Source of the DNA: Poindextera sp035294785
GTDB taxonomy: Bacteria > Pseudomonadota > Alphaproteobacteria > Caulobacterales > Caulobacteraceae
Length of the DNA stretch: 64,000 bases
Assembly (NCBI GenBank): GCA_035294785.1
Contig: DATGKF010000116.1
Location: forward strand, 27,690 to 91,689
Direction: 5' to 3'
Shown here: piece by piece, positions 15,446-24,087 of the stretch
Layout of the letters: each line of letters opens with the position of its first letter
Numbering within the stretch: the stretch's first letter is position 1
Translations under genes and position numbers: made by a program
The notes under the pieces: model-generated
Told to the model about the DNA's origin: nothing
What the model saw: the letters and a program-made list of their open reading frames with translations, nothing else
Database searches by the model: none

Positions 15446-17232
15446 AGGCGGACGCCGCCTTGTGCGATCTCGGCGAACAGCCCCGCATCGAGCGGGACAT
15501 AGCCGCCCGCACGCGGATCGTCGAAGTAGAGCCGGTCCGTCATCTTGGCGGGGTCGAACCCCTCGGCTGCGAGGCGGCCCGTCGTCCGCTTGAACGTCTC
15601 GGTAAACGCAAGCGCCGGCGTCAGCCGCAAGAACATGGGCCGTGCATAGGCCGGCAGCCGGCTCGCCAGCTCCGCGTGAAGCACGCCGAGATCGAAGCCG
15701 CTGCCCTTGACGATGGCGGCCATGCCAGCCCGACCCTCGGCGCCTGGAACAGTCACACCGTATACCGACGCTGCGCTCACGCCGGGGCAGCTCTCGATGA
15801 CGCTGGCGACTTCGCCGGTCGACACATTTTCACCCTTCCAGCGGAACGTGTCGCCGATCCGCTCGACGAAACGGAAGAAGCCGCGCTCGTCGATGCGCAT
15901 CAGATCGCCGGTCCTGAGCCAGGCGTCGCCGCGCTCGAACACATCGCGCAGCACCTTCTTCTCCGTCTCGGCGGCGCTGGTGTAACCCTCGAAGCGATGC
16001 GCCGGATCTCCGCTGGCCTCGATCCGGCCAATGGCCTCGCCCGCCTCGCCCGGCCGGCAGCGGACGCAGAACCCATCGGCGCCGCGCGCCGGGGCGCCGG
16101 TCAGCGGATCGAAGGCGACGAGCGCGGCTGGGAAGCGGTGCGCCATGAATCCGGGCACCCGTCCAATGGCCCCCGGCTCGCCCTCGGCGTTGAACAGCGA
16201 GAAATTACCCTCGGTGGCGGCGTAGAACTCGAGGATCCGCGGGATCGCGAACCGCTCCTGGAACGGTGTCCAGACGGCGCCGCTCAGCCCGTTGCCGCAC
16301 GCGATGCGCAGATGGTGGTCTTTGTCACGCGCGTCGGCCGGCGCGCTGAGCAGATAGCGACAGAGTTCGCCGATGTACTGAAACAGCGTGCAATCCCAGC
16401 GCCGGATGTCGTCCCAAAAGCGGCCCGCCGAGAACTTCGGCGCGATCACCACCGAGCCGCCGCCGACGAGCAACGCCCCGGTGGCCACGACGCCGCCGAC
16501 GCTGTGGTACATCGGCAGGCAGTCGTAGAGGCGGTCGGCCGGGCCGGCATCCAGCATGCCGGCGAACCAGGCGCTCCAGCTCATCACGCGGCGATGGCTG
16601 ACCCGAGCGGCCTTGGGCAGGCCCGTCGTTCCGGAGGTGTAGATCAGCAGCGCAGTGTCGTTGACGGTGACGCCGCGGCGCTCAGCTGGCGTAAGTCGCT
16701 GCGACGGGAGCGCGTCGATGGCCGCGAGGAGTCCGCCTGGCCCGCGGTCGAGCACGTCGAACGAAGGCGGCGCCGGCAGCCGCGCCGCGGCGGCGCGAGC
16801 TGGCTCGGCGAGCTCGGGAGAGGCGATCACGTGGCGCGGCGAGGCCGCAGCCAGGCTGTGGACCAGTGCGTCGCCGCGCAGGTTGGTGTTGATCAGCGCG
16901 ACCACGACACCGACCGCGGTCAGACCGAGCCAGGCGGCAAGGTACTCGGGCCGGTTGGAGGCGACGACGGCGACGGCGTCGCCTTTCTCCAGGCCGTTCG
17001 CAAGCGCCCAGCGCCCGTAGCGACGGGCCCGCAGCGCCAGCTCGGCGTAGGTGAACCGCTGGTCGTCGGCCAGCAGGGCCGGGGCATCGGGTTGCGCGAG
17101 CGCCTGCGCCTCGACGACCTCCGAGAGCACGCGCTCCGGTTCTTTCTCGATGCGAGCGGTCAGGCTGAGCGCGCGCAGCCAAGCCTTGTTCGCGCTCTCC
17201 CTCGGCGCCGGACGGGCGAGGCTCGCCTGCAT
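15442..17232 (-). CDS. Long-chain acyl-CoA synthetase, FATP/FadD6 type
   Basis: 596-residue AMP-forming ligase of the very-long-chain/FATP branch. P-loop LIYTSGTTGLPKAA, the YAATEGNFSLF adenine-site segment characteristic of FATP proteins, LRTGDLMRIDERGFFRFVERIGD hinge region split across the motif, and a C-terminal TFKRTTGRL lysine region. The ATG at 17232 is chosen because GAGGA precedes it and the longer in-frame N-terminus is unconserved. It would activate long-chain fatty acids to acyl-CoA. It is divergent from the MetY gene, both with their own sigma-54-like elements. Confidence 0.88.
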   Translation of the reverse strand: MQASLARPAPRESANKAWLRALSLTARIEKEPERVLSEVVEAQALAQPDAPALLADDQRFTYAELALRARRYGRWALANGLEKGDAVAVVASNRPEYLAAWLGLTAVGVVVALINTNLRGDALVHSLAAASPRHVIASPELAEPARAAAARLPAPPSFDVLDRGPGGLLAAIDALPSQRLTPAERRGVTVNDTALLIYTSGTTGLPKAARVSHRRVMSWSAWFAGMLDAGPADRLYDCLPMYHSVGGVVATGALLVGGGSVVIAPKFSAGRFWDDIRRWDCTLFQYIGELCRYLLSAPADARDKDHHLRIACGNGLSGAVWTPFQERFAIPRILEFYAATEGNFSLFNAEGEPGAIGRVPGFMAHRFPAALVAFDPLTGAPARGADGFCVRCRPGEAGEAIGRIEASGDPAHRFEGYTSAAETEKKVLRDVFERGDAWLRTGDLMRIDERGFFRFVERIGDTFRWKGENVSTGEVASVIESCPGVSAASVYGVTVPGAEGRAGMAAIVKGSGFDLGVLHAELASRLPAYARPMFLRLTPALAFTETFKRTTGRLAAEGFDPAKMTDRLYFDDPRAGGYVPLDAGLFAEIAQGGVRL

Positions 17233-17289
17233 GGAAATCCTCACATTCCTCGGACGCGGCCAGCTTTGGCACACGCGCGCGCTTTCCCT

Positions 17290-17305
17290 TGCAATCCAAG
17301 GGCCA
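17290..17305 (-). promoter_or_regulatory. Sigma-54 (-24/-12) promoter candidate upstream of the FATP-type ligase
   Basis: On the minus strand TGGCCCT-TGGA-TTGCA, correct 12-bp spacing with an intact TTGCA. Predicted start about 17279, leader about 47 nt. Confidence 0.6.
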
Positions 17306-17310
17306 GAAGG

Positions 17311-17326
17311 CGGCGCGCCTCTTGCA
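17311..17326 (+). promoter_or_regulatory. Sigma-54 (-24/-12) promoter candidate upstream of the MetY gene
   Basis: CGGCGCG-CCTC-TTGCA, correct 12-bp spacing with an intact TTGCA. Predicted start about 17337, leader about 57 nt. It lies back to back with the element at 17290-17305. Confidence 0.6.
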
Positions 17327-17393
17327 GCAGCGAGCGTCGCCACAGGCAGCCGCCCGAATCCGAGACGGGCGCGCCACGGCGCAGGAGGCCGGT

Positions 17394-18701
17394 ATGCGTC
17401 CAGAGACGATCGCGATCCACGGCGGATTCGACTCCGATCCGACCACCCACGCCGTGGCCGTGCCGATCTACCAGACGGCCTCTTACAGCTTCGACAGCGC
17501 CGCCCACGGCGCGGCGCTCTTCGACCTGGAGGCGGAGGGCTACCGCTACAGCCGCATCAGCAACCCCACGACGGCGGTGCTGGAGAAGCGCATCGCCGAA
17601 CTGGAGGGCGGCGTCGCCGCGCTGGCCGTCGCATCGGGGCAGGCCGCGCTCTACTACGCCTTCGCCAACGTCGCCGACATCGGGGGCAACATCGTCTCCG
17701 TGCCGCAGCTCTACGGCGCGACCCACACGCTGCTCGCCAGCGTCCTGCCCCGACAGGGCGTCCAGGGCCGCTTCGCCGCCGGCGACCGTCCCGACGACAT
17801 CGCGCGCCTTATCGACGACAACACCCGCGCCGTCTTCTGCGAAAGCATCGGCAACCCGGCCGGCAACATCTGCGACGTGGCGGCGATCGCCGAGGTGGCG
17901 CACGCGGCGGGCGTTCCGCTGATCGTCGATAACACCGTCGCAACGCCGATCCTGTGGCGACCGATCGACCACGGCGCTGACATCGTGGTCCAGTCGTTGA
18001 CGAAGTATCTCGGCGGGCACGGGACCACGCTGGGCGGGGCGATCATCGACGGCGGCTCGTTCCCATGGGCCCGCCACGCCGACCGGTTCCCGACCTTCAA
18101 CGAACCTGACGAGTCCTATCACGGGCTGGTCTACGCCGAGCGGTTCGGGCGCGAGGCGTTCGTCGCCCGCTGCCGCAGCGTCTACCAGCGCACGACGGGC
18201 GCGGTGCTGGCGCCACTGAGCGCGTTCCTGTTGCTGCAAGGCATCGAGACGGTGGCGCTGCGGGTCGAGCGGCATGTCGAGAATGGCCGCCGCGTGGCCG
18301 AGTTCCTGCGCGACCACCCGCGGGTCGAGTGGGTAAGCTACGCCGGCTTTCCGGACAGCCCCCACCACGCCCTGGCGCAGAAGTATCTCGGCGGTCGCGC
18401 GCCCTCGCTGCTGGCCTTCGGCGTGCGCGGCGGGCTAGACGCCGGCGTGGCCTTCTACGACCGGCTGGGGCTGATCAAGCGGCTGGTGAACATCGGGGAT
18501 GCGAAGTCCCTCGCCTGCCATCCGGCGTCGACGACCCACCGGCAGATGTCGGCCGAGGACCAGCGCAAGGCCGGCGTGCGCCCCGAAATGATCCGCCTCA
18601 GCATCGGCATCGAGCACATCGACGACATCATCGCCGACCTCGACCAGGCGCTTGGCGGTGTCGCCGCGGCGACGCGCGCCGCCGCGGCGGTTGGCGCCTG
18701 A
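17394..18701 (+). CDS. O-acylhomoserine sulfhydrylase family PLP enzyme (MetY-like)
   Basis: 435 residues, typical of the Cys/Met metabolism gamma-lyase/synthase family. The start motif ETIAIHGGFD, the YRYSRISNPT substrate loop, and the PLP lysine in SLTKYLGGHG are present, ending with the ARPEMIRLSIGIE-type C-terminus. The ATG at 17394 follows CAGGAGG. The canonical reaction replaces the acyl group of O-acetyl- or O-succinylhomoserine with sulfide. It is followed after 9 bp by a MetA-like acyltransferase, so the pair could make homocysteine. Family members in biosynthetic clusters also catalyse carbon-carbon gamma-substitutions, so a role in a specialised product is possible. Confidence 0.87.
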   Translation: MRPETIAIHGGFDSDPTTHAVAVPIYQTASYSFDSAAHGAALFDLEAEGYRYSRISNPTTAVLEKRIAELEGGVAALAVASGQAALYYAFANVADIGGNIVSVPQLYGATHTLLASVLPRQGVQGRFAAGDRPDDIARLIDDNTRAVFCESIGNPAGNICDVAAIAEVAHAAGVPLIVDNTVATPILWRPIDHGADIVVQSLTKYLGGHGTTLGGAIIDGGSFPWARHADRFPTFNEPDESYHGLVYAERFGREAFVARCRSVYQRTTGAVLAPLSAFLLLQGIETVALRVERHVENGRRVAEFLRDHPRVEWVSYAGFPDSPHHALAQKYLGGRAPSLLAFGVRGGLDAGVAFYDRLGLIKRLVNIGDAKSLACHPASTTHRQMSAEDQRKAGVRPEMIRLSIGIEHIDDIIADLDQALGGVAAATRAAAAVGA

Positions 18702-18710
18702 GGCGGGCCG

Positions 18711-19676
18711 ATGGCTGACGGGAGCACCGCCGCCGAGGGCCGTCGCGGGCCAAAGCCGCGCTTGCGGATCGGGCTGGTCAACAACATGCCGGACGCGGCG
18801 CTGCAGGCGACCGAACGGCAGTTTCGCGGCCTTCTCACGGAGGCGGCCCGCGGGCGATTCGACATCGACCTGCGCCTCTACGCGCTGACGGGCGTGCCAC
18901 GCGGCGACGCCGCGCGAGCGCTGCTCGACGCGCGCTACGAATCGCCCGCAGTGCTGCGGCGCTGCGGCGCCGATGCGCTGATCGTCACCGGCAGCGAGCC
19001 GCGCGCCGAGGACCTGCGCCAGGAGCCCTACTGGGACGAACTGGCCGGGCTGGTGACCTGGGCGGACAAGCATACGACGTCGAGCCTCTGGTCCTGTCTC
19101 GCCGCCCACGCCGCGGTGCTGCACCTGGACGGTATCGAGCGTCAGCGGCTGCCGGCGAAACTTTCCGGCGTCTACGCTTTCGAGCGCGCGGCCGACGGCG
19201 GCCTGCTGCGCGGGCTCTCGGGCAGCGTCGTTCGCCCGCACTCGCGTTACAACGGCCTTCTCGCCGACGACCTGGCCGCAAGCGGCTATCGCCTCCTGAC
19301 CAGGGCCGACGACGCCGGCGTCGATACGTTCATGCGGCGGGACCGCAGCCTCTTCCTCTTCTTCCAGGGCCACCCCGAGTACGACCCGGACAGCCTGATG
19401 CGCGAATACCGCCGCGACGTCGGCCGTTTCCTCCGCGGCGAGCGCGGCGAGATCCCGAACATCCCCGCCAACTACTTCGACGCAGCGACCGCACAGTCTC
19501 TTCGTGTGTTCGAAACCCACGCGCGGCAAAGTCGCGAGGCAGGCGCCGCCGCCTGGTCAGACGCGTTCATGGCGGGGTTCGCCGACCGCGCGCCCTGGCG
19601 GGCCAGCGCCGCTAAGATGGTGCGCAACTGGCTGAGCCTCGTCGCGGAGCCGCAGGCGGCTGAGGTCGTCCCGTGA
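18711..19676 (+). CDS. MetA-family homoserine O-acyltransferase-like protein
   Basis: 321-residue class-I-amidotransferase-fold protein related to homoserine O-succinyl/acetyltransferase. Conserved landmarks are YWDEL (107-111), the catalytic cysteine C129 in SLWSCLAAHA, HSRYNGL (177-183), H221 and E223 in GHPEYD, and IPANYF. Canonical MetA has CWGAQA after the nucleophile; here it is CLAAHA, so this is a divergent branch and its acyl donor or even its amino acid substrate may differ. It sits between MetY and a thioesterase, overlapping the latter by 4 bp. It probably acylates homoserine for the neighbouring MetY. Confidence 0.78.
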   Translation: MADGSTAAEGRRGPKPRLRIGLVNNMPDAALQATERQFRGLLTEAARGRFDIDLRLYALTGVPRGDAARALLDARYESPAVLRRCGADALIVTGSEPRAEDLRQEPYWDELAGLVTWADKHTTSSLWSCLAAHAAVLHLDGIERQRLPAKLSGVYAFERAADGGLLRGLSGSVVRPHSRYNGLLADDLAASGYRLLTRADDAGVDTFMRRDRSLFLFFQGHPEYDPDSLMREYRRDVGRFLRGERGEIPNIPANYFDAATAQSLRVFETHARQSREAGAAAWSDAFMAGFADRAPWRASAAKMVRNWLSLVAEPQAAEVVP

Positions 19677-20620
19677 ACGCGCAGACCTCGACCGCCGAGC
19701 GCACCGGTGAGCTCCGGTCGCTGTTCGCACGCGTCTCGCGCAAAGCCCGGGTGGTCGTCCCCATCAACGACGCGGCGGCGGACCCAAAGAACACAGCGCC
19801 CGCCTTCTTCTGTGTGCACTCGCTGTCGGGCGCCGGCGGGACAGATTTCATCGCGCTGGCCAATCGGGTCGGAGACGGCCTGCGCATCTTTGGGGTTCAG
19901 GCCCCTCCGAAACGGATCGACGAGCCGATGTTCGGCGCCACGGTGCCGTCGATCGCGGCCATCTACGCCGACGCCTTGTCGGACGCCCAACCCGCGGGAC
20001 CCATTCATCTTGGCGGGTGGTCGGCCGGCGCCCCGATCGCGCTCGAGGTCGCTCACCAGTTGCGCCGCCTCGGCCGCGAGGTGGGCCTGCTGGTCGCGAT
20101 CGAAGGCGGCCCGGAGATTGCGCACGACGGGGTCCGGCGTTGGGACCCTCGCTACTGGCTTCGCGTCGCGGCGAACGCCCCGGCCTGGTGGCGCGACACC
20201 CGTTCGATGAAGCCGGACTTTCCTCTTGGCGACGCGATTAGATTCGCCAGGTCCATCGGCGCGCGCGTGCGTCGGGGCGGCGGGCGCGGCGAAGGCCGCG
20301 TGCGCGCCAGCGAACACATCGAGCAGTTCGGCTCCATGGATCGCTACCCGGCCGCCCAGCGCCAGTTCATGGTCCGGCTCTACGACGCGATCATGCAGTA
20401 CGAACCCGCGCCTTGGGATGCGCCGGTCGTCGTCTACGAAGCCAGCATCAAGCCCGCCGCCACGCTGCCGCAGTATCTGGAGCGCTGGCGCATGATCGCG
20501 CCGCAGGCCGAGCGCGTGGTGCTGGACGGCAATCACGTCACGATCATGCGCGAGCCTTGGGTCGGCCAGCTGGCCGGGGACCTGAAGCGCCGCATCGGAA
20601 CGACGGAAGCAGCGGCGTAG
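19673..20620 (+). CDS. Thioesterase-domain alpha/beta hydrolase (NRPS/PKS type)
   Basis: 315 residues. The thioesterase fold starts at about residue 43 (FFCVHSLSGAGG), with nucleophile S117 in GWSAG (115-119) and a C-terminal catalytic histidine in DGNHVTIM. This is the type of thioesterase that ends NRPS/PKS assembly or edits carrier proteins, here free-standing without any megasynthase in the window. The GTG start at 19673 overlaps the MetA-like stop by 4 bp. A paralogue with the same GWSAG core lies at 25395. It may release the product from one of the two ACPs. Confidence 0.8.
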   Translation: MNAQTSTAERTGELRSLFARVSRKARVVVPINDAAADPKNTAPAFFCVHSLSGAGGTDFIALANRVGDGLRIFGVQAPPKRIDEPMFGATVPSIAAIYADALSDAQPAGPIHLGGWSAGAPIALEVAHQLRRLGREVGLLVAIEGGPEIAHDGVRRWDPRYWLRVAANAPAWWRDTRSMKPDFPLGDAIRFARSIGARVRRGGGRGEGRVRASEHIEQFGSMDRYPAAQRQFMVRLYDAIMQYEPAPWDAPVVVYEASIKPAATLPQYLERWRMIAPQAERVVLDGNHVTIMREPWVGQLAGDLKRRIGTTEAAA

Positions 20621-20622
20621 CG

Positions 20623-21255
20623 ATGGCCGCGACCCAACCCGCAGTCCTGACGACGCTGACGACGCACCGCCCGCAGGCCTGGGGCTGGATGGCGATCGCA
20701 CTCATTTCCACGCTCGCGCTCGCCGCCGCGGTGCTGTTCCGTTTTGGCGCCGGCCGCGACGGGACGGAGCTGGCGTTGAAGATGACCGCGCGGCTGGCGT
20801 TCGCCTTCTTCTGGCCCGCCTTCGTTGGCGGCGCGACCGCGCGCCTGTTCGGCGCTGCGTTCGACCCCGTCGCCCGACGAGCGCGCGTGCTGGGGCTCGC
20901 CTTCGCCGCCGCGCTGGCCGTGCACCTGACGCTCGTCGCGTGGATCAGCTGGATCGGCGACGCGCCAGGGCTTCGCACCTTTCTGATCTTTGGCGTGGGC
21001 GCCGGCTGGACGACGCTCCTGGCCCTGGCGTCGTTCAAGGCGCTCGGCGCGCAGATCAGCCCTCTCGGTTGGTGGGTGCTTCGAAACGTTGGGATGAGTT
21101 ATCTGCTGTTCGACTTCGCGCTCGACTTCTTCAAGCCCCCGCCGATGCACTCGCTGCTGGTCAAGGTCGAGTACGTCCCATTTCAGCTGCTCGTGGCCAT
21201 GGCCGTGGCGCTACGGTTGGGCGCGTGGGTCAAGGACCGACGGCAGGCCTCCTAA
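20623..21255 (+). CDS. Integral membrane protein of unknown function
   Basis: I do not recognise this 210-residue protein. It has about six hydrophobic segments (roughly residues 22-42, 50-70, 85-108, 118-138, 145-165, 180-200), short loops and a positively charged C-terminus. The size and helix spacing recall ferric-reductase-like transmembrane domains, but conserved paired histidines are not evident. It begins 2 bp after the thioesterase stop and closes the MetY operon, so it may export or anchor the product made there. Confidence 0.65.
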   Translation: MAATQPAVLTTLTTHRPQAWGWMAIALISTLALAAAVLFRFGAGRDGTELALKMTARLAFAFFWPAFVGGATARLFGAAFDPVARRARVLGLAFAAALAVHLTLVAWISWIGDAPGLRTFLIFGVGAGWTTLLALASFKALGAQISPLGWWVLRNVGMSYLLFDFALDFFKPPPMHSLLVKVEYVPFQLLVAMAVALRLGAWVKDRRQAS

Positions 21256-21258
21256 GCC

Positions 21259-22287
21259 TCATCGCGCAGCGGTCGCGGCGAGTTGATGGCGGTAGGCCTG
21301 GTACCAGTCGCAGAACGCCTTCACGCCGACGGTGACCGGTGTCGAAGGCTTGTAGTCGATGAGAGCCTCGAGCAGCCGCGTGTCGGCGAACGTGGCGGGC
21401 ACGTCGCCCTTCTGCATCGGCAGCCGGTTCACCCGCGCGCGCCGGCCGAGCGCACGCTCGATCGCGGCGACGTAATCGAGCAGCTTTACGGGTGCGCCGC
21501 CGCCGATGTTCACGAGCCGCCATGGCGCGATCGGGCTCAGCGAATCCACGCCGGCGGGACCGACCGGCTCGCCTTGCCGCGGGCTCTGCGGAATCAGCCG
21601 AACGATCGCCTCGACCAGATCGTCGACATAGGTGAAGTCGCGCACCATGTCGCCGCCATTGAAGAGGTCGATCGGCCGGTCCTCGAGCATCGCCTCGGCG
21701 AACTTGAAGAGGGCCATGTCGGGCCGGCCCCACGGGCCATAGACGGTGAAGAAGCGGAACGCGGTCGTCGGCACGCCCCACAGATGGGCGTAGCTGTGGG
21801 TCATCAACTCCATCGACTTCTTGGTCGCGGCGTAGATGGTGAGCGGATAGTCGGCCCGGTCGACCTCGGCGAACGGCATCTTCTCGTTGGCGCCGTACGC
21901 CGAGCTGGTCGAGGCGCAGAGGAAGTGGCGCACCTGATGGCGGCGGGCGAGCTCCATCACGTTGAAGGAGCCGACAACGTTCGAGCTGACGTAGGTCGCC
22001 GGCGCTTCGAGGCTGTAGCGAACGCCCGCCTGGGCGGCGAGATGGACGATAACCTCCGGCGCGAAGCCGTCGCAGGCGGCGGCGAGCGCGCCCTCGTCCT
22101 CCAGCATGGCGACACATTCGGCGAAGCCGGGCTCAGCTTTGAGCAGGTCGTGCCGCGCGCGCTTCAGCGCCACATCGTAGTAGGGCGTCAGCCCGTCGAT
22201 CCCCAACACGGCGTGGCCGTCTGCGAGCAGTCGACGGGCCAGGTGGAAGCCCACGAAGCCGGCCGTGCCGGTCACCAGAACGCGCAC
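21259..22287 (-). CDS. UDP-glucuronate 4-epimerase family nucleotide-sugar epimerase
   Basis: 342-residue extended SDR. Cofactor motif GTAGFVGFHLA at the N-terminus; catalytic STSSAYG and YAATKKS; the HLAAQAGVRYS segment is characteristic of UDP-glucuronate epimerases (LspL/Cap1J type), which convert UDP-GlcA to UDP-GalA. The GTG at 22287 follows AAGGGGG. It is divergent from ugd, whose UDP-glucuronate product is its expected substrate, so the pair supplies uronic acids to the polysaccharide. Confidence 0.87.
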   Translation of the reverse strand: MRVLVTGTAGFVGFHLARRLLADGHAVLGIDGLTPYYDVALKRARHDLLKAEPGFAECVAMLEDEGALAAACDGFAPEVIVHLAAQAGVRYSLEAPATYVSSNVVGSFNVMELARRHQVRHFLCASTSSAYGANEKMPFAEVDRADYPLTIYAATKKSMELMTHSYAHLWGVPTTAFRFFTVYGPWGRPDMALFKFAEAMLEDRPIDLFNGGDMVRDFTYVDDLVEAIVRLIPQSPRQGEPVGPAGVDSLSPIAPWRLVNIGGGAPVKLLDYVAAIERALGRRARVNRLPMQKGDVPATFADTRLLEALIDYKPSTPVTVGVKAFCDWYQAYRHQLAATAAR

Positions 22288-22368
22288 GTGCCGTCATCCC
22301 CCTTGCAAGGCCGGGATCGCAAATACCGTTGACGGCGCCGCTCCGCCAGCCCCGCCGCCTTTTCGCGC

Positions 22369-22384
22369 GGGCCCGCTTCTTGCT
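22369..22384 (+). promoter_or_regulatory. Sigma-54 (-24/-12) promoter candidate upstream of ugd
   Basis: GGGCCCG-CTTC-TTGCT, correct 12-bp spacing and intact TTGCT. Predicted start about 22395, leader about 58 nt to the ATG at 22453. Confidence 0.6.
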
Positions 22385-22452
22385 CAACAACCTGCTGAAT
22401 CCCTTGCGCGCACAGACTTTCGTGGGAGCGCGCCAACGGCAGGCGAGACATC

Positions 22453-23832
22453 ATGCGCGTTGCGATGATCGGCACCGGTTACGTCGGCCTTGTATCGGGC
22501 GCTTGTTTCGCCGACTTCGGCCACGACGTGGTCTGCATCGACAAGGACACGAACAAGGTCGACTGCCTCCGCGCCGGCCAGGTGCCGATCTACGAACCTG
22601 GACTCGATCTGCTTGTCGCGAGCAACGTCCAGGCCGGACGGTTGACCTTCGCGGTGGATGGCGAGCAGGCGGTGCGTGAAGCCGATGCCGTTTTTCTCGC
22701 CGTGGGCACGCCATCGCGCCGCGGCGATGGCTACGCCGACCTGAGCTATGTCTATGCCGCCGTCGAGGAGATCGCGCCCTGGCTCAATGGATTCACTGTC
22801 GTGGTGACCAAGTCGACGGTGCCGGTCGGGACGGGCGACCAGATCGAAGCGATGTTGCGGCGCGCCCGACCGGACGCGCAGTTCGCGGTCGCCTCCAACC
22901 CCGAGTTCCTTCGCGAAGGGGCCGCGATCGATGATTTCAAGCGCCCCGACCGCGTGGTGGTCGGCGTAGACGACGAGCGAGCGCGCGCTGTGATGGCGGG
23001 CCTCTATCGCCCGCTCAATCTGAATGAGACGCCGATCCTGTTCACCGATCGACGAACCGCTGAACTCACCAAGTATGCGTCGAATGCGTTCCTGGCGATG
23101 AAGATCACCTTCATCAACGAAATGGCCGACCTGTGCGAGGCGGTGGGCGCTGACGTGCAGTCGCTGTCGCGCGGCATCGGGCTGGACAAGCGCATCGGGG
23201 CGAAATTCCTGCACGCTGGGCCCGGCTACGGCGGCTCCTGTTTTCCGAAGGATACGGTCGCGCTGATCCGCACCGCCGCGGAGGCCGGTTCGCGCGTTCG
23301 CCTCGTGGAGACGACCGTGGCGGTGAATGACGATCGCAAGCACGCCATGGCCGAAAAGATCGTTCGCGCGTTCGGCGGAGACGTGCGCGGCAAAATGATC
23401 GCGGTGCTTGGGCTGACGTTCAAGCCCAACACCGACGACATGCGCGAGGCGCCGTCGCTTTCGATCATCCCAGCGCTTCAGGCCGTGGGCGCCAGCGTGA
23501 GGGCCTTTGACCCCGAGGGCCGCGACGCCGGCCGCCACCTCAAGGACGTCGATTTCAAGACCAGCGCGTACGATGCGGTCGCCGGCGCCGACGGCCTCGT
23601 TCTGCTCACCGAATGGGATCAGTTCCGGGCGCTCGACCTCGACCGTGTCCGCTCGCTGATGCGGGGCCGCGTGGTCGTGGATCTGCGCAACGTTTACAAG
23701 CCGGACGAGATGGACGGCTTCGACTATGTTGCGGTTGGCCGGGGCCGATTGTGCCGAAATGGTCCACAGAAATCAGCGAATATCCACAGCCGCGTCCGGC
23801 GTCGAACGGCCAAGACGTCCGCGCCGTCCTAA
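22453..23832 (+). CDS. ugd: UDP-glucose 6-dehydrogenase
   Basis: 459 residues. Cytosolic NAD enzyme making UDP-glucuronate. N-terminal Rossmann motif GTGYVGLVSGACFADFGH, PEFLREG, the hinge lysine region, and the catalytic cysteine in GPGYGGSCFPKDT are all present. The family normally ends near YVAVGR; here a basic tail of about 24 residues (rich in R, K, S) follows, perhaps an unconserved read-through extension. It starts the rightward ugd-small-membrane-protein pair and, with the divergent epimerase, provides uronic-acid precursors. Confidence 0.93.
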   Translation: MRVAMIGTGYVGLVSGACFADFGHDVVCIDKDTNKVDCLRAGQVPIYEPGLDLLVASNVQAGRLTFAVDGEQAVREADAVFLAVGTPSRRGDGYADLSYVYAAVEEIAPWLNGFTVVVTKSTVPVGTGDQIEAMLRRARPDAQFAVASNPEFLREGAAIDDFKRPDRVVVGVDDERARAVMAGLYRPLNLNETPILFTDRRTAELTKYASNAFLAMKITFINEMADLCEAVGADVQSLSRGIGLDKRIGAKFLHAGPGYGGSCFPKDTVALIRTAAEAGSRVRLVETTVAVNDDRKHAMAEKIVRAFGGDVRGKMIAVLGLTFKPNTDDMREAPSLSIIPALQAVGASVRAFDPEGRDAGRHLKDVDFKTSAYDAVAGADGLVLLTEWDQFRALDLDRVRSLMRGRVVVDLRNVYKPDEMDGFDYVAVGRGRLCRNGPQKSANIHSRVRRRTAKTSAPS

Positions 23833-23858
23833 CCTTCGGGCTCCGTCGGCAGGAGCCC

Positions 23859-24029
23859 ATGGCTGCATTGATCGACCTTGCCGCTGCTCGCGCCCGCGCG
23901 CCTTTCGCGCAGGCCGACGAGTCCTCCAATCGCCTCCCGCCAGGCGTTTGCCTCGTGGTGATTTTCGCTTGCAGCGCAGCGCTTTGGGCGGTCATCGCCG
24001 CGATCGTCTGGCTCGCCTCAGGCCGTTAG
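23859..24029 (+). CDS. Small single-pass membrane protein (56 aa)
   Basis: I do not recognise a named family. Start ATG at 23859 behind AGGAGCCC. About 23 polar N-terminal residues precede a membrane segment beginning NRLPPGVCLVVIFACSAALW and ending LASGR. The pattern N-R-x-LP-x-G-x-C-x2-I followed by SA-x2-W recurs in the 71-residue protein at 45655 in the same locus, suggesting a small family. It begins 26 bp after ugd. A role as an inner-membrane accessory of the polysaccharide machinery is a guess. Confidence 0.6.
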   Translation: MAALIDLAAARARAPFAQADESSNRLPPGVCLVVIFACSAALWAVIAAIVWLASGR

Positions 24030-24087
24030 AGACGCCTGTCGCCAGCCAGGCTCAGCGTTGCGCTGTGCTGGCTGGCCCGACGTCTCT
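24028..24087. terminator. Large bidirectional hairpin between convergent genes
   Basis: AGAGACG (24028-24034) pairs with CGTCTCT (24081-24087), GCCAGCCAG (24041-24049) with CTGGCTGGC (24068-24076), and CAGCG (24053-24057) with CGCTG (24061-24065). The structure covers the stop of the 56-aa protein and the last codons of the convergent acetyltransferase. No U-run, so the terminator role is inferred. Confidence 0.5.

Noticed and set aside
15340..17922. Very long open frame on the plus strand (about 860 codons)
   Set aside because: It is the antisense shadow of the FATP-type ligase and runs into MetY in another frame; the translation is Arg/Gly-rich and matches no family.
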